From Actinomadura sp. KC345 (lineage in GTDB: Bacteria > Actinomycetota > Actinomycetes > Streptosporangiales > Streptosporangiaceae), in assembly GCF_004348515.1 (NCBI RefSeq), contig NZ_SMKH01000045.1:1-35954 (forward strand): a stretch of DNA of 35,954 bases, read 5' to 3'. The position numbers and the translations under genes are program-made. The notes beneath the pieces were generated by a model. It did not search any database. It was not told where the DNA came from and saw only the letters and a list, made by a program, of their open reading frames with translations. This document shows positions 23,043 to 30,856 of this stretch, piece after piece (position 1 is the first letter of the stretch; each line of letters begins with the position of its first letter).

Positions 23043-23999
23043 TCAGGCCGGACGGGCGACGACCAGCTCCCGGGCGAACCATTCGATCGTGCCGCGCAGC
23101 CCGTCCTCGACCGGGATGCGCGGACGCCAGCCGAGCACCTCCTCGGCCAGCCCGGTGTCGGGCCGCCGGACGCGCGGGTCGTCCACCGGGCGGTCGACGA
23201 AGCGGACCCTCGACCTCGAGCCGGTCAGCTCGATGATCAGTTCGGCGAGGCCGGCCATGGACACCTCGTACGGGCTGCCGATGTTGACCGGTCCCGGGTG
23301 ATCGGACATCGCGAGGGCGATGATGCCCCGGACGGTGTCGTCCACGTGGCAGATCGAGCGGGTCTGGGAGCCGTCGCCGGTGACGGTGAGGTTCTCGCCG
23401 GTCAAGGCCTGGCGCAGGAACGTCGGGATGGCGCGGCCGTCGTCGGGGCGCATCCGCGGCCCGTAGGTGTTGAAGATCCGCACGATCGCGGTGCCGAGTC
23501 CGCGGGAGTGCCGGAACGCCGACGTCAGCGCCTCGCCGAACCGCTTGGCCTCGTCGTACACGCTGCGCGGCCCGACCGGGTTCACGTTGCCCCAGTACGA
23601 CTCGGGCTGCGGGTGCACCAGGGGGTCCCCGTAGACCTCGGAGGTGGACGCGAGCACGAACCGGGCGCCCTTGGTCTCGGCGAGGTCGAGAGCGTTGCGG
23701 GTGCCCTGGCTGCCGACTTCGAGGGTCTGGATGGGGAATCGCAGGTAGTCGGCGGGGGAGGCGGCCGAGGCCAGGTGGAAGACGTATCCGACCTCGCCGG
23801 GGACGTTCACCGGCTCGGTGAGGTCGCGTCTGAGGAACCGGAAGTCCCGCCGTTCGGTCAGGTGCGCGATGTTGCGGGACGTCCCGGTGAGGAGGTTGTC
23901 CAGGCACACCACGGAGACGCCCTTGGCCAGCAGCGCCTCGCACAGGTGCGAGCCGAGGAATCCGGACCCTCCGGTGACGACGGCGCGCGGATGTCTCAT
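23043..23999 (-). CDS. extended SDR, UDP-glucuronate decarboxylase (UDP-xylose synthase)-like
   Basis: This 318-residue nucleotide-sugar enzyme has the NAD motif VTGGSGFLGSH (8-18) and catalytic Thr119, Glu121, Tyr148 and Lys152 (STSEVYGDP and SVYDEAKR). The run PQPESYWGNVNPVGPRS and then RIFNTYGPRMRPDDGR and DGSQTRSICHVDD closely follow UDP-xylose synthases. Such enzymes oxidise and decarboxylate UDP-GlcA to UDP-xylose. A related dTDP-glucose dehydratase activity, or action on the heptose nucleotide, cannot be excluded. ATG 23999 overlaps the stop of the preceding GT9 gene by 4 bases and has AAGGGGG upstream. It is the last gene of the ten-gene glycan operon and suggests a pentose in the product. 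Confidence 0.85.
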   Translation of the reverse strand: MRHPRAVVTGGSGFLGSHLCEALLAKGVSVVCLDNLLTGTSRNIAHLTERRDFRFLRRDLTEPVNVPGEVGYVFHLASAASPADYLRFPIQTLEVGSQGTRNALDLAETKGARFVLASTSEVYGDPLVHPQPESYWGNVNPVGPRSVYDEAKRFGEALTSAFRHSRGLGTAIVRIFNTYGPRMRPDDGRAIPTFLRQALTGENLTVTGDGSQTRSICHVDDTVRGIIALAMSDHPGPVNIGSPYEVSMAGLAELIIELTGSRSRVRFVDRPVDDPRVRRPDTGLAEEVLGWRPRIPVEDGLRGTIEWFARELVVARPA

Positions 24000-24949
24000 C
24001 TTGTCCCCCTTGTTGCGGTGAGCGTCTTCCCGGCGGCTTCCACGGCCTGGTCGGCGGAGATCTCCAGCAGGCCCGGGTCGGGTTCGCGGCCGTGCGGGTC
24101 GCCCCGCCGCCCCGCCCACAGGACCAGGTGCTCGGCGCGGTCGGGCGGCCCCCACCGGCCGGGCGGCGTCGGGCCGAACAGCAGCACGGACGGCGTCCGG
24201 TACGCGGTCGCGAGGTGGGCGACGCCGGTGTCGCCGCACACCACGAGCCGCGCCCGCGCGACGAGCGCGGCCAGGTCCGGGAGGCGGGTGCGGCCCGACA
24301 GGTCGGCCCCCTCGTCCAGCCCGGCGAGTGCGGCGACGCGGCGCGCGATCGGCGCCTCCGCCTCGCCGCCGGTGACGACGACGCGCTCGCCGCGGTCCCG
24401 CAGCGCCGCCGCGACGGCCGCGAACCGCTCGGCGGGCCAGCGGCGCGCCGGGAACGCCGCGCCCGGATGGACGACGGCGGCGCCCGGCGCGGGGGAGGGG
24501 AGCGAGGGCGCGGGCAGGTCGAGGTCGCCGGGGTCGGCGCCGAACCCGTACGCCGACACCAGCCGGCACCAGCGTGCCACCTCGTGCTCGCCGGAGTCCC
24601 AGCCGGGCCCTCCGGTGTGGCCCGCCTCGGGGCAGGCGAACGCCAGAAGCCGGCCGGGCCGCAGCGCGGCGAGGATCCGGTGGCTCCGCGGGCCGCTGCC
24701 GTGCAGGTTGACGGCCACGCCGACCCCGTCGGCGGGCGGCAGTTGCCGCAGCCCTTCCACCGGTAAGACGTCGTCCACCGCCCCCGTGGAGCGGGCGAGG
24801 AAATCCAGCGCGGCCGGCGCGGCGAGTGTGACGCGGGCGCCGGGCGTCCCGCGCCGCAGGGCGCGCAGCGCCGGGACGGCGGTCAGCAGGTCGCCGAGGC
24901 CCAGCGCGCGCAGCACCAGGACCCGGCGGCCCGCCTCGGGCGCCGTCAC
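23996..24949 (-). CDS. GT9 (ADP-heptosyltransferase-like) glycosyltransferase
   Basis: This 317-residue GT-B enzyme is of family GT9, whose known members move heptose from ADP-heptose in LPS core synthesis. It starts RRVLVLRALGLGDLLTAVPAL, the GT9 N-terminal motif. The donor half has VVHPGAAFPARRWPAERFAAV and VVCGDTGVAHLATAYRTPSVLLFGPTPP, with the conserved Asp-Thr-Gly-x-x-His. It begins at GTG 24949 inside GTGA shared with the SDR stop; another GTG six bases upstream is possible. With GmhA, HldE and GmhB in the same operon, an activated heptose is the natural donor. The acceptor is unknown. Confidence 0.9.
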   Translation of the reverse strand: MTAPEAGRRVLVLRALGLGDLLTAVPALRALRRGTPGARVTLAAPAALDFLARSTGAVDDVLPVEGLRQLPPADGVGVAVNLHGSGPRSHRILAALRPGRLLAFACPEAGHTGGPGWDSGEHEVARWCRLVSAYGFGADPGDLDLPAPSLPSPAPGAAVVHPGAAFPARRWPAERFAAVAAALRDRGERVVVTGGEAEAPIARRVAALAGLDEGADLSGRTRLPDLAALVARARLVVCGDTGVAHLATAYRTPSVLLFGPTPPGRWGPPDRAEHLVLWAGRRGDPHGREPDPGLLEISADQAVEAAGKTLTATRGTR

Positions 24950-25623
24950 GGCCACGACGTCTCCTGCGACGGGCAGACGACCATCTCCCGCACCTCGCAC
25001 CCGGCGGGCTGGGAGAGCACGAACGCGACGGTCGCCGCCACGTCCTCGGGGCGGTTGAGCTTGGCGTCCGCGCCCGGCTTGTACTGCTCGGGGCGGTCGT
25101 CGAAGAACGCGGTGTCCATACCGCCGGGCACGACCATGGTGACGGCGACCCGCCCGGCCATCTCGGCGGCGAGGGCCCGGGTGAACCCGACGACGCCGAA
25201 CTTGGACGCGCAGTACGCGGTGGCGTCGCTCACCGCCCGGAACCCCAGCGTGGACGCGACGGTCACGACGCGTCCGGCCGGCTCGTTCTCCAGGTAGGGG
25301 AGCGCGGCGCGGACGACGGCGGCGGTGCCCAGCAGGTTCACCTGGACGACCCGCTCCCAGTCCTCGGCGGGGACGTCGCACAGCGTCCCGCAGGAGTCGA
25401 TGCCGGCGGCGGTGACGACGGCGTTCAGCCCGCCCGCGGAGCGGGCCAGCCCGTGGACGGCGCGCTCGGCGCACCTGCGGTCGGCCAGGTCGGCCTGCAT
25501 GTGCTCGAAGTCGTCCTTGGGCGGGTGCCGGTCGAGGACGAGCGGGCGCCCGCCGTCGTCGGCCACCTTGCGCGCGACGGCCGCGCCGAGTCCGGAGGAT
25601 CCGCCGGTGATGAGGACGTTCAT
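24946..25623 (-). CDS. classical short-chain dehydrogenase/reductase
   Basis: This 225-residue Rossmann oxidoreductase has the cofactor motif TGGSSGLG (6-13), AAG at 72-74, and the active-site Ser124, Tyr137 and Lys141 (VASTLGF and YCASK). It is a classical, not extended, SDR, so it is not an HldD-type heptose 6-epimerase by fold. The place in a sugar operon suggests oxidation or reduction of a sugar or sugar nucleotide, for instance a keto intermediate. ATG 25623 overlaps the hldE stop by 4 bases, and the stop overlaps the downstream GT9 start. The substrate cannot be read from the sequence. Confidence 0.88.
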   Translation of the reverse strand: MNVLITGGSSGLGAAVARKVADDGGRPLVLDRHPPKDDFEHMQADLADRRCAERAVHGLARSAGGLNAVVTAAGIDSCGTLCDVPAEDWERVVQVNLLGTAAVVRAALPYLENEPAGRVVTVASTLGFRAVSDATAYCASKFGVVGFTRALAAEMAGRVAVTMVVPGGMDTAFFDDRPEQYKPGADAKLNRPEDVAATVAFVLSQPAGCEVREMVVCPSQETSWP

Positions 25624-27017
25624 GACGCGTTTCCCTTCGTGGTCGACAGCAGGCGCGTGGTGGAGCGCCCTTCCAGCAGGGGCAGCAGGACCACCTCGCC
25701 GTTGTGGGCCCGGACCGTCTCGGCCTCGGGCAGCGCGGTCCCGGCGTAGTCGGCGCCCTTCACCCAGACGTCCGGGCGCAGGCGCTGCAGCAGCGGGGCC
25801 GGCGTGTCGTCGTCGAACACCAGCGCGGCGTCGACGTCGCTGAGCGCCTCCAGCACCCGGACGCGGTCGGCGGCGGGCGTGACCGGGCGGGCCGGCCCCT
25901 TGCGGCGCCGCACGGAGGCGTCGGAGTTGACGCAGACGATCAGGCAGTCGCCGAGCCGCCGCGCCTGCTGCAGCATGCTGACGTGGCCCGCGTGCAGCAG
26001 GTCGAAGCAGCCGCCGGTCGCCACGACCGTCCCGCCCGCCCGTCTCGTGCGGTCGACGACGTCCCAGGCGTCCTCGCCGCGCTCGGGGACGAGCCGGGCG
26101 GTGCCGGACTCGGCGAGCTGCGCGGCGAGGGCCGCGGCGGCTCCGGCGCGGACGAACTCCGACGCGCGGTGGACGCCCTCGGTGACCGCGGCGGCGAGCG
26201 ACCCGCCGTCGGCGAGCGCGCCGACGGCCCCGGCGGCGAAGCTGTCGCCCGCGCCGCACGAGTCGCCCCTGGCGGGCCGGGCGGGCGCCAGGAACGGCGC
26301 GTCCGACCCGTCGCAGAGCAGCGCGCCCTCGGGGCCGAGCGTGACCGCGACGCCGTCGATGCCCCAGGCGCGGCCGAGGTGCCGGCCGCGCCGCCCGGCG
26401 GCCGACAGCCCGGTCCCGCCGATCTCGGCGCCGTCGGCGGCGGCGAGCCGGGCCGCCTCCTCCGCGTTCGGGGTGAGTAGCCGGACGCCGGGGACGGGCG
26501 GCTCGCCGCGCGGATGCGGATCCCACACGACGGGGACGCCCGGGGGCAGCTCGCCCAGCAGGGACCGGACGGCGCGGTGCCGGGTGACGCCGCGGCCGTA
26601 GTCGGCGACCAGCACCGCGCCGGCCCCCGCGATCGCGTCGGTGACGCGCGGGCCGACGGGCCCGTCGAGGGCCTGCCCCTCCCCGGCGTCCAGCCGCGCC
26701 ACCGACTGCCCTCCGGACCGGATGCGCAGCTTGCAGGGGGTGCCGCCGTGCAGGTGGAACGCGGCGACCTCGACGTGCTCCTCCAGCATCGCGCGCAGCC
26801 GCCGGCCGCGTTCGTCGTCGGCGAGCGCGGTGACCAGCACCACCTCGCGCCCGGCGGCGGCGGCCAGCAGCGCCGCCAGGCCCGCGCCGCCGGGGCGGGG
26901 CCGCTCCTCGGCCTGCTCGACGACGGGCACGGGCGCGTCCGGGCAGAGCCGGCTGCTGCTGCCGACGATGTCGATGTCGAGCAGGACGTCGCCGGCGACC
27001 ACCAGCGGGCCGGTCAT
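25620..27017 (-). CDS. hldE: bifunctional heptose 7-phosphate kinase / heptose 1-phosphate nucleotidyltransferase
   Basis: HldE phosphorylates D-glycero-D-manno-heptose 7-phosphate at C1 and later activates the 1-phosphate as ADP-heptose. The 465 residues compare with 477 in E. coli. Residues 1-310 are a PfkB-type kinase (GDVLLDIDIVGSSSRLCPDAPVPVV, ADYGRGV, LLTPNAEE, and catalytic Asp258 in GAGDSFAAG). Residues about 330-465 are the nucleotidyltransferase (GGCFDLLHAGHVSMLQQA with HAGH at 342-345, VNSDASVRRRKGPARPVTP, and VWVKGADY). The GGAAN motif of typical kinases reads GGAGL here. The kinase-transferase order and sequence match the ADP-heptose (beta-anomer) route rather than the GDP-heptose route. 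Both ends overlap neighbours by 4 bases. Confidence 0.93.
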   Translation of the reverse strand: MTGPLVVAGDVLLDIDIVGSSSRLCPDAPVPVVEQAEERPRPGGAGLAALLAAAAGREVVLVTALADDERGRRLRAMLEEHVEVAAFHLHGGTPCKLRIRSGGQSVARLDAGEGQALDGPVGPRVTDAIAGAGAVLVADYGRGVTRHRAVRSLLGELPPGVPVVWDPHPRGEPPVPGVRLLTPNAEEAARLAAADGAEIGGTGLSAAGRRGRHLGRAWGIDGVAVTLGPEGALLCDGSDAPFLAPARPARGDSCGAGDSFAAGAVGALADGGSLAAAVTEGVHRASEFVRAGAAAALAAQLAESGTARLVPERGEDAWDVVDRTRRAGGTVVATGGCFDLLHAGHVSMLQQARRLGDCLIVCVNSDASVRRRKGPARPVTPAADRVRVLEALSDVDAALVFDDDTPAPLLQRLRPDVWVKGADYAGTALPEAETVRAHNGEVVLLPLLEGRSTTRLLSTTKGNAS

Positions 27018-27613
27018 GGTCTCACCCCCAGGGCCTCGTCGACCACGCCGCACAGCAGGTGGACCGCGGCGAGGTGGATCTCCTGGACGGTCGCGGTGGC
27101 GGGGGCCTGCACGGTGATCGCGTCGTCGCACGCGCCGGCGAGGGCGTTGGGCCCCGGCCCGGTGACGGCCCACGCGGTGATGCCGAGCTGCCGGGCGCGG
27201 TGCGCCGCGGCGATCACGTTCGGGCTGCGGCCGCTGGTCGACAGGCACACCAGCACGTCGCCGGGCCGCCCGTGCGCCTGCACCTGCCGCGCGAACACGT
27301 TGACCGGGCCGTAATCGTTGCCGATCGCGGTCACCGACGAGGTGTCGGCGTGCAGCGGGATCGCCGACAGCGGGCGCCGCTCGTCCTCGAACCGGCCGAC
27401 GAGCTCGGCGGTCAGGTGCTGCGCCTCGGCGGCGCTGCCCCCGTTCCCGCACGCCAGCAGCCGCCCGCCGCCGCGCAGCACGCCGGCGAGGTGGCGACCC
27501 CACTCCTCGATCGCGGGGACGTGCTCGCGGAACCGCAGCGCGGCCTCGGCGAGGGCCTCCAGCCGCCGGTCCTGCGCGGTCGCGGTCCTGGTCTGCGCGG
27601 CCGGGGCCGTCAT
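27014..27613 (-). CDS. gmhA: sedoheptulose 7-phosphate isomerase
   Basis: GmhA makes D-glycero-D-manno-heptose 7-phosphate from sedoheptulose 7-phosphate, the first step of nucleotide-heptose synthesis. The 199-residue SIS-domain protein has ACGNGGSAAEAQHLTAELVGRF with His66 and Glu70, TAIGNDYG, CLSTSGRSPNV, and VQEIHLAAVHLLC with Gln177 and His185. These four match the Zn-site and catalytic residues His61, Glu65, Gln172 and His180 of E. coli GmhA with a constant offset of 5. This makes it a true GmhA and not merely a generic SIS protein. It overlaps the GT4 stop upstream and hldE downstream by 4 bases each. Confidence 0.94.
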   Translation of the reverse strand: MTAPAAQTRTATAQDRRLEALAEAALRFREHVPAIEEWGRHLAGVLRGGGRLLACGNGGSAAEAQHLTAELVGRFEDERRPLSAIPLHADTSSVTAIGNDYGPVNVFARQVQAHGRPGDVLVCLSTSGRSPNVIAAAHRARQLGITAWAVTGPGPNALAGACDDAITVQAPATATVQEIHLAAVHLLCGVVDEALGVRP

Positions 27614-28857
27614 GCCGCCACCTCGCTCAGCGCGGCGGCGTGCCGGTAGACCTCGGCGGTGCCTTCCGCGACGCGGGCCCACGAGTACCGGCCGCGCGCC
27701 CGGTCGCCGCCCGCCGCGCCCATCGCGGCCCGCCCGGCCGGGTCGTCCAGCAGCGCCCGGACCGCCCCGGCGGCGGCCTCCGGGTCGCGCGGGGGGACCA
27801 GCGTCCCGGTGACGCCGTCCACGACCGTGTCGAGGTGGCCGCCGACGGCGCTGGCCACCACGGGCACGCCGCAGGCCATCGCCTCCAGCGGCACCATGCC
27901 GAACGGCTCGTACCAGGGCAGGGTGAGCACCAGGCTCGCCGAGCGCAGCAGGGCGGGGACCTCGTCGCGGCCGAGCCGCCCGAGGAACTCCACGCGGTCG
28001 GCGACGCCCGCGTCCCGCGCCACCCTGCGCAGCCGGCGCACCTCGGGTTCGCCGCCGAGGTCGCCGCGCGGCGGCCCGCCCGCGACGGCCAGTTCGGCGT
28101 CGGGGAGGTGGGCCAGGGCCCGGATGGCGGTGTCGACGCCCTTGCGCTCGACGAGCCGCGACAGCACCACGAGCCGGTGCCGGCCCGCGGGCGGCCCGGC
28201 GGGTCGGCCGGCGGGGCCGCCGCCGGGCGCGAACAGGCTCAGGTCGACGCCGCACGGCACCACCCGGACGTGGTCGCGGGGGACGCCCATCGCGCTCAGT
28301 TCGGCGATCTCGTCCGAGCAGGTGGCGATGACGGTGTCGGCGGCCCGCCCGACCGCGCGTTCCAGCCGCACCCGGGAGGCCGGGCTGGTGTCCTTGTCGC
28401 CCTGGTGGCGGCGCTTGACGGTGCCGAGCGCGTGGTAGGTCTGCACCACCGGCACCCGCCGCGACCCCGCCGGCTGCGCGGCCTGGATCGCCGCCAGGCC
28501 GCTCATCCAGAAGTGGGCGTGCGCGACGTCGGGCGGGTCGGCGGCCCAGCGCTGTTCCAGGTAGCGCCCGAAGTCGTGCATCCACGGCAGCAGGTCGTCC
28601 TTGGCGATCCGCTCGGGCGGCCCGGCCGGGACGTGCTCGACGCTCACGCCGGGGGCGAACCTCACCCGGCCGGACGGGACGGGCGCGTCCCGCCGCGTGT
28701 AGACGGTGACGTAGTGCCCCTGCCTGCCGAGTTCGGCGGCCAGCTCCGCGACGAACACGTTCTGCCCGCCGCCGTCCGCCCCGCCCAGCCCCTTGCCCGC
28801 GGGCCCGCCCCGGACGGCCAGCGGGCTGGCGTGCTCGGAGATCATGGCTATCCTCAT
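27610..28857 (-). CDS. GT4-family glycosyltransferase
   Basis: This 415-residue GT-B retaining transferase has an N-terminal acceptor half with a Gly-rich loop (GGADGGGQNVFVAELAAELGRQGHYVTVYT) and AHFWMSGLAA. The donor half begins near 240 (LVVLSRLVERKGVDTAIRAL) and carries the GT4 E-x7-E motif in YEPFGMVPLEAMACGVPVVAS. It resembles sucrose-phosphate-synthase/MshA-like GT4 enzymes, so NDP-hexose donors such as UDP-GlcNAc or GDP-mannose are possible. ATG 28857 has the excellent GGAGGTAACGCG leader and overlaps the upstream stop by 4 bases. Donor and acceptor are not known. Confidence 0.9.
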   Translation of the reverse strand: MRIAMISEHASPLAVRGGPAGKGLGGADGGGQNVFVAELAAELGRQGHYVTVYTRRDAPVPSGRVRFAPGVSVEHVPAGPPERIAKDDLLPWMHDFGRYLEQRWAADPPDVAHAHFWMSGLAAIQAAQPAGSRRVPVVQTYHALGTVKRRHQGDKDTSPASRVRLERAVGRAADTVIATCSDEIAELSAMGVPRDHVRVVPCGVDLSLFAPGGGPAGRPAGPPAGRHRLVVLSRLVERKGVDTAIRALAHLPDAELAVAGGPPRGDLGGEPEVRRLRRVARDAGVADRVEFLGRLGRDEVPALLRSASLVLTLPWYEPFGMVPLEAMACGVPVVASAVGGHLDTVVDGVTGTLVPPRDPEAAAGAVRALLDDPAGRAAMGAAGGDRARGRYSWARVAEGTAEVYRHAAALSEVAA

Positions 28858-29849
28858 CGCGTTACCTCCTGGAGAGTTCGCCGCCAGTCGCGGAGGAACC
28901 GCGTCAGCCCGTACCGCTCGGCGGCGTGGGCCCGCGCCTCCTTGCCCATCTGGCGGGCGCGCGGCGGGTCGGCGGCCAGGGTCCGCGCGGCGTCCGCCAG
29001 CGTGGCGACGCGCGTGGACAGCACCCCGGCCTCCGGCGGCACCGCCTCGACCGCCTCGGTGGTGGCGAGCGCCACCACCGGCAGGCCGAGCATCATGGCC
29101 TCGATCAGCGCGAGGCCCAGCGAGGTCCACCGGTAGGGGTGGACGTAGACGCGGCGCCGGGCGAGTTCCTCGTGCATCCTCGCCTGCGGCAGGTCTTCGA
29201 AGGTCCAGAGGGATTCGGGGGCGATCCCGAGCCGGCCGGGGACGCCGGCGACGTTCATCCCGAACAGGTCGAGGGGGACGGCCGCCGCCAGCTCGGCCAG
29301 CAGGTCGGTCCCGGCGACGCGCCCGCGGCGCAGCGGGTCGTTGACGACCACGCCCGCGCGCGGCATGTCCCCGGTGTACCGGTGGCCGGGGTCGACGACG
29401 CCGTGCTCGATGACCGTGGTGGGGGCGCGGCCGCAGTTCCAGAACAGCCGGTTGAAGTGCGTGACGTGCACGACGGGGATGTCGGAGCGGTCGTGCAGGA
29501 AGTGCCGGCTGTCCGGGACGACCTCTTCGGGGACGCCGATGTCGGAGGGCGTCCGGCGGGGCGTGTCGTGCTCGACGTAGACGGCGGGGACGTCGCGTCC
29601 CGGGCGGCGGCCGAGCCATTCCTCCGCCAGCCGCAGCTCGTGGGGGCGTTGCAGGACGACGGCGTCCACGTCCTCGCCGCGCAGCCGCTCCGGCGGCACC
29701 TCGACCGCGCGGCCGGGCCAGTGGAACGTGTCGGGCCGCCCCTTGCCGTCCGGGCCCCGGTCCGGGGTGACGGGGACGAGCGTGGTCTGCGGGCCGTGCA
29801 CGAACGAGGTCGCCCACGACCCGTGGACGTGCCACATCAGGACTCTCAC
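28854..29849 (-). CDS. GT4-like glycosyltransferase (divergent)
   Basis: This 331-residue protein has a GT-B C-terminal half: VYVHPYRWTSLGLALIEAMMLGLPVVALATTEAVEAVP, the acid-containing donor motif, followed by a typical C-terminal helix (AERYGLTRFLRDWRRTL). The N-terminal half (LMWHVHGSWATSFVHG, VVLQRPHELRLAEEW, VYVEHDTPRR) is less conserved. It has no clear signal or membrane segment. The start is GTG 29849 inside GTGA shared with the GT9 stop, with GGAGG ten bases upstream; ATG 29837 is in frame but has no overlap. The sugar is unknown. Confidence 0.82.
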   Translation of the reverse strand: MRVLMWHVHGSWATSFVHGPQTTLVPVTPDRGPDGKGRPDTFHWPGRAVEVPPERLRGEDVDAVVLQRPHELRLAEEWLGRRPGRDVPAVYVEHDTPRRTPSDIGVPEEVVPDSRHFLHDRSDIPVVHVTHFNRLFWNCGRAPTTVIEHGVVDPGHRYTGDMPRAGVVVNDPLRRGRVAGTDLLAELAAAVPLDLFGMNVAGVPGRLGIAPESLWTFEDLPQARMHEELARRRVYVHPYRWTSLGLALIEAMMLGLPVVALATTEAVEAVPPEAGVLSTRVATLADAARTLAADPPRARQMGKEARAHAAERYGLTRFLRDWRRTLQEVTR

Positions 29850-30856
29850 CGTGCGGGCACCTCCTCCGCGGTCCTCACGATCTCCACGGCCGCCGCGACC
29901 TCCTCGGCGCCGACCGAGGACAGGCACGGATGCCCGGCGACCGGGCATTCGCGGGCGCGGCTGTCCCGGCACGGCGCCCCCTGGTCGCCCAGCAGCGCCA
30001 TCGGGACGCCGAACGGCGCCCACCGGGCCGCGGGCACGGTCGGCGCGAACAGCGACACGACCGGCGTGCCGACGGCGGCCGCCAGATGCGCGGGGCCGGT
30101 GTTGCCGGCGACGACGGCGCACGCGCCCTCCAGCACCGACGCCAGCTCCGGCAGCGTCGTCCGGCCGCCGAGGTCCAGGCCGTCCTGCCCGGCGACGGAC
30201 GCGGTCAGCTCCTTCTCGTCGCCGTGCCCGGTGACGACGACGCGGTGGCCCGCCGCGTCCAGCAGGCGGACGGCCTCGGCGCAGCGCTCCGGCGGCCACG
30301 CCCGCGCGGGCACCGAGGTGCCCGGGTGCACCACGACGTACCCGCGGCCGCCGGTGAGGTGATCGGTGTCGGGGAGCGGCCCCCGGACCCGCAGCCGGGT
30401 GTCGGCCGGGGACGGGAACCCCGCGTCCTCCGCCAGCGCGAGCATCCGCAGCGGCTCGGGCACGTCCTCGCCCGGCAGGTGCCGCAGGTCGAGCAGCGAA
30501 CCGGGGTAGTCCTCGCTGATGCCGCCGATCCAGGGCGTCCCGGCCAGCCGCAGCAGCAGCGCCAGCGGCAGCGGCGACTGGTGGAACGAGGTCAGGATGA
30601 GGGCCCGGTCGAACCCCTGGAGCCGGCGCGTCAGCGCGTCGATCTCCGACCGCTCGACGGGCACGCCGTCCGGGTCGATCCAGGGGGCGCACCACTCGAT
30701 GACGGAGTCGACGCCCGGCAGCATGTCGGCGGCGGCGCGGCCGCGCGGCCCGCACAGCAGCACGACCTCGTCGGCGCGCTCGGCCACCGCCCGCACGGCG
30801 GGGCCGGCGAGCAGCACGTCGCCGAGGTTGTCCTGGCGGGAGACGAGGACCCTCAT
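29846..30856 (-). CDS. GT9 (heptosyltransferase-like) glycosyltransferase
   Basis: This is a second GT9 enzyme, 336 residues. MRVLVSRQDNLGDVLLAGPAVRAVA is the family start. The donor half shows VVVHPGTSVPARAWPPERCAEAV, VVTGHGDEKEL and VVAGNTGPAHLAAAVGTPVVSLFAPTVPAARWAPFG. A Cys cluster near the end (APCRDSRARECPVAGHPCLSS) matches the C-rich loop of WaaF/WaaQ-like proteins. Two GT9 genes in the operon suggest two successive heptose additions, as WaaC and WaaF do in LPS core. ATG 30856 overlaps the GT2-GmhB stop by 4 bases. Confidence 0.91.
   Translation of the reverse strand: MRVLVSRQDNLGDVLLAGPAVRAVAERADEVVLLCGPRGRAAADMLPGVDSVIEWCAPWIDPDGVPVERSEIDALTRRLQGFDRALILTSFHQSPLPLALLLRLAGTPWIGGISEDYPGSLLDLRHLPGEDVPEPLRMLALAEDAGFPSPADTRLRVRGPLPDTDHLTGGRGYVVVHPGTSVPARAWPPERCAEAVRLLDAAGHRVVVTGHGDEKELTASVAGQDGLDLGGRTTLPELASVLEGACAVVAGNTGPAHLAAAVGTPVVSLFAPTVPAARWAPFGVPMALLGDQGAPCRDSRARECPVAGHPCLSSVGAEEVAAAVEIVRTAEEVPAR

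Noticed and set aside
24946..25623. Calling the small SDR an HldD heptose 6-epimerase
   Set aside because: It is a 225-residue classical SDR with YxxxK at 137-141. HldD is an extended SDR of over 300 residues.
25620..27613. GDP-heptose (HddA/HddC) pathway as in some Gram-positive S-layers
   Set aside because: The kinase and nucleotidyltransferase are fused in HldE order with HldE motifs. Separate HddA (GHMP kinase) and HddC-type proteins are not present.
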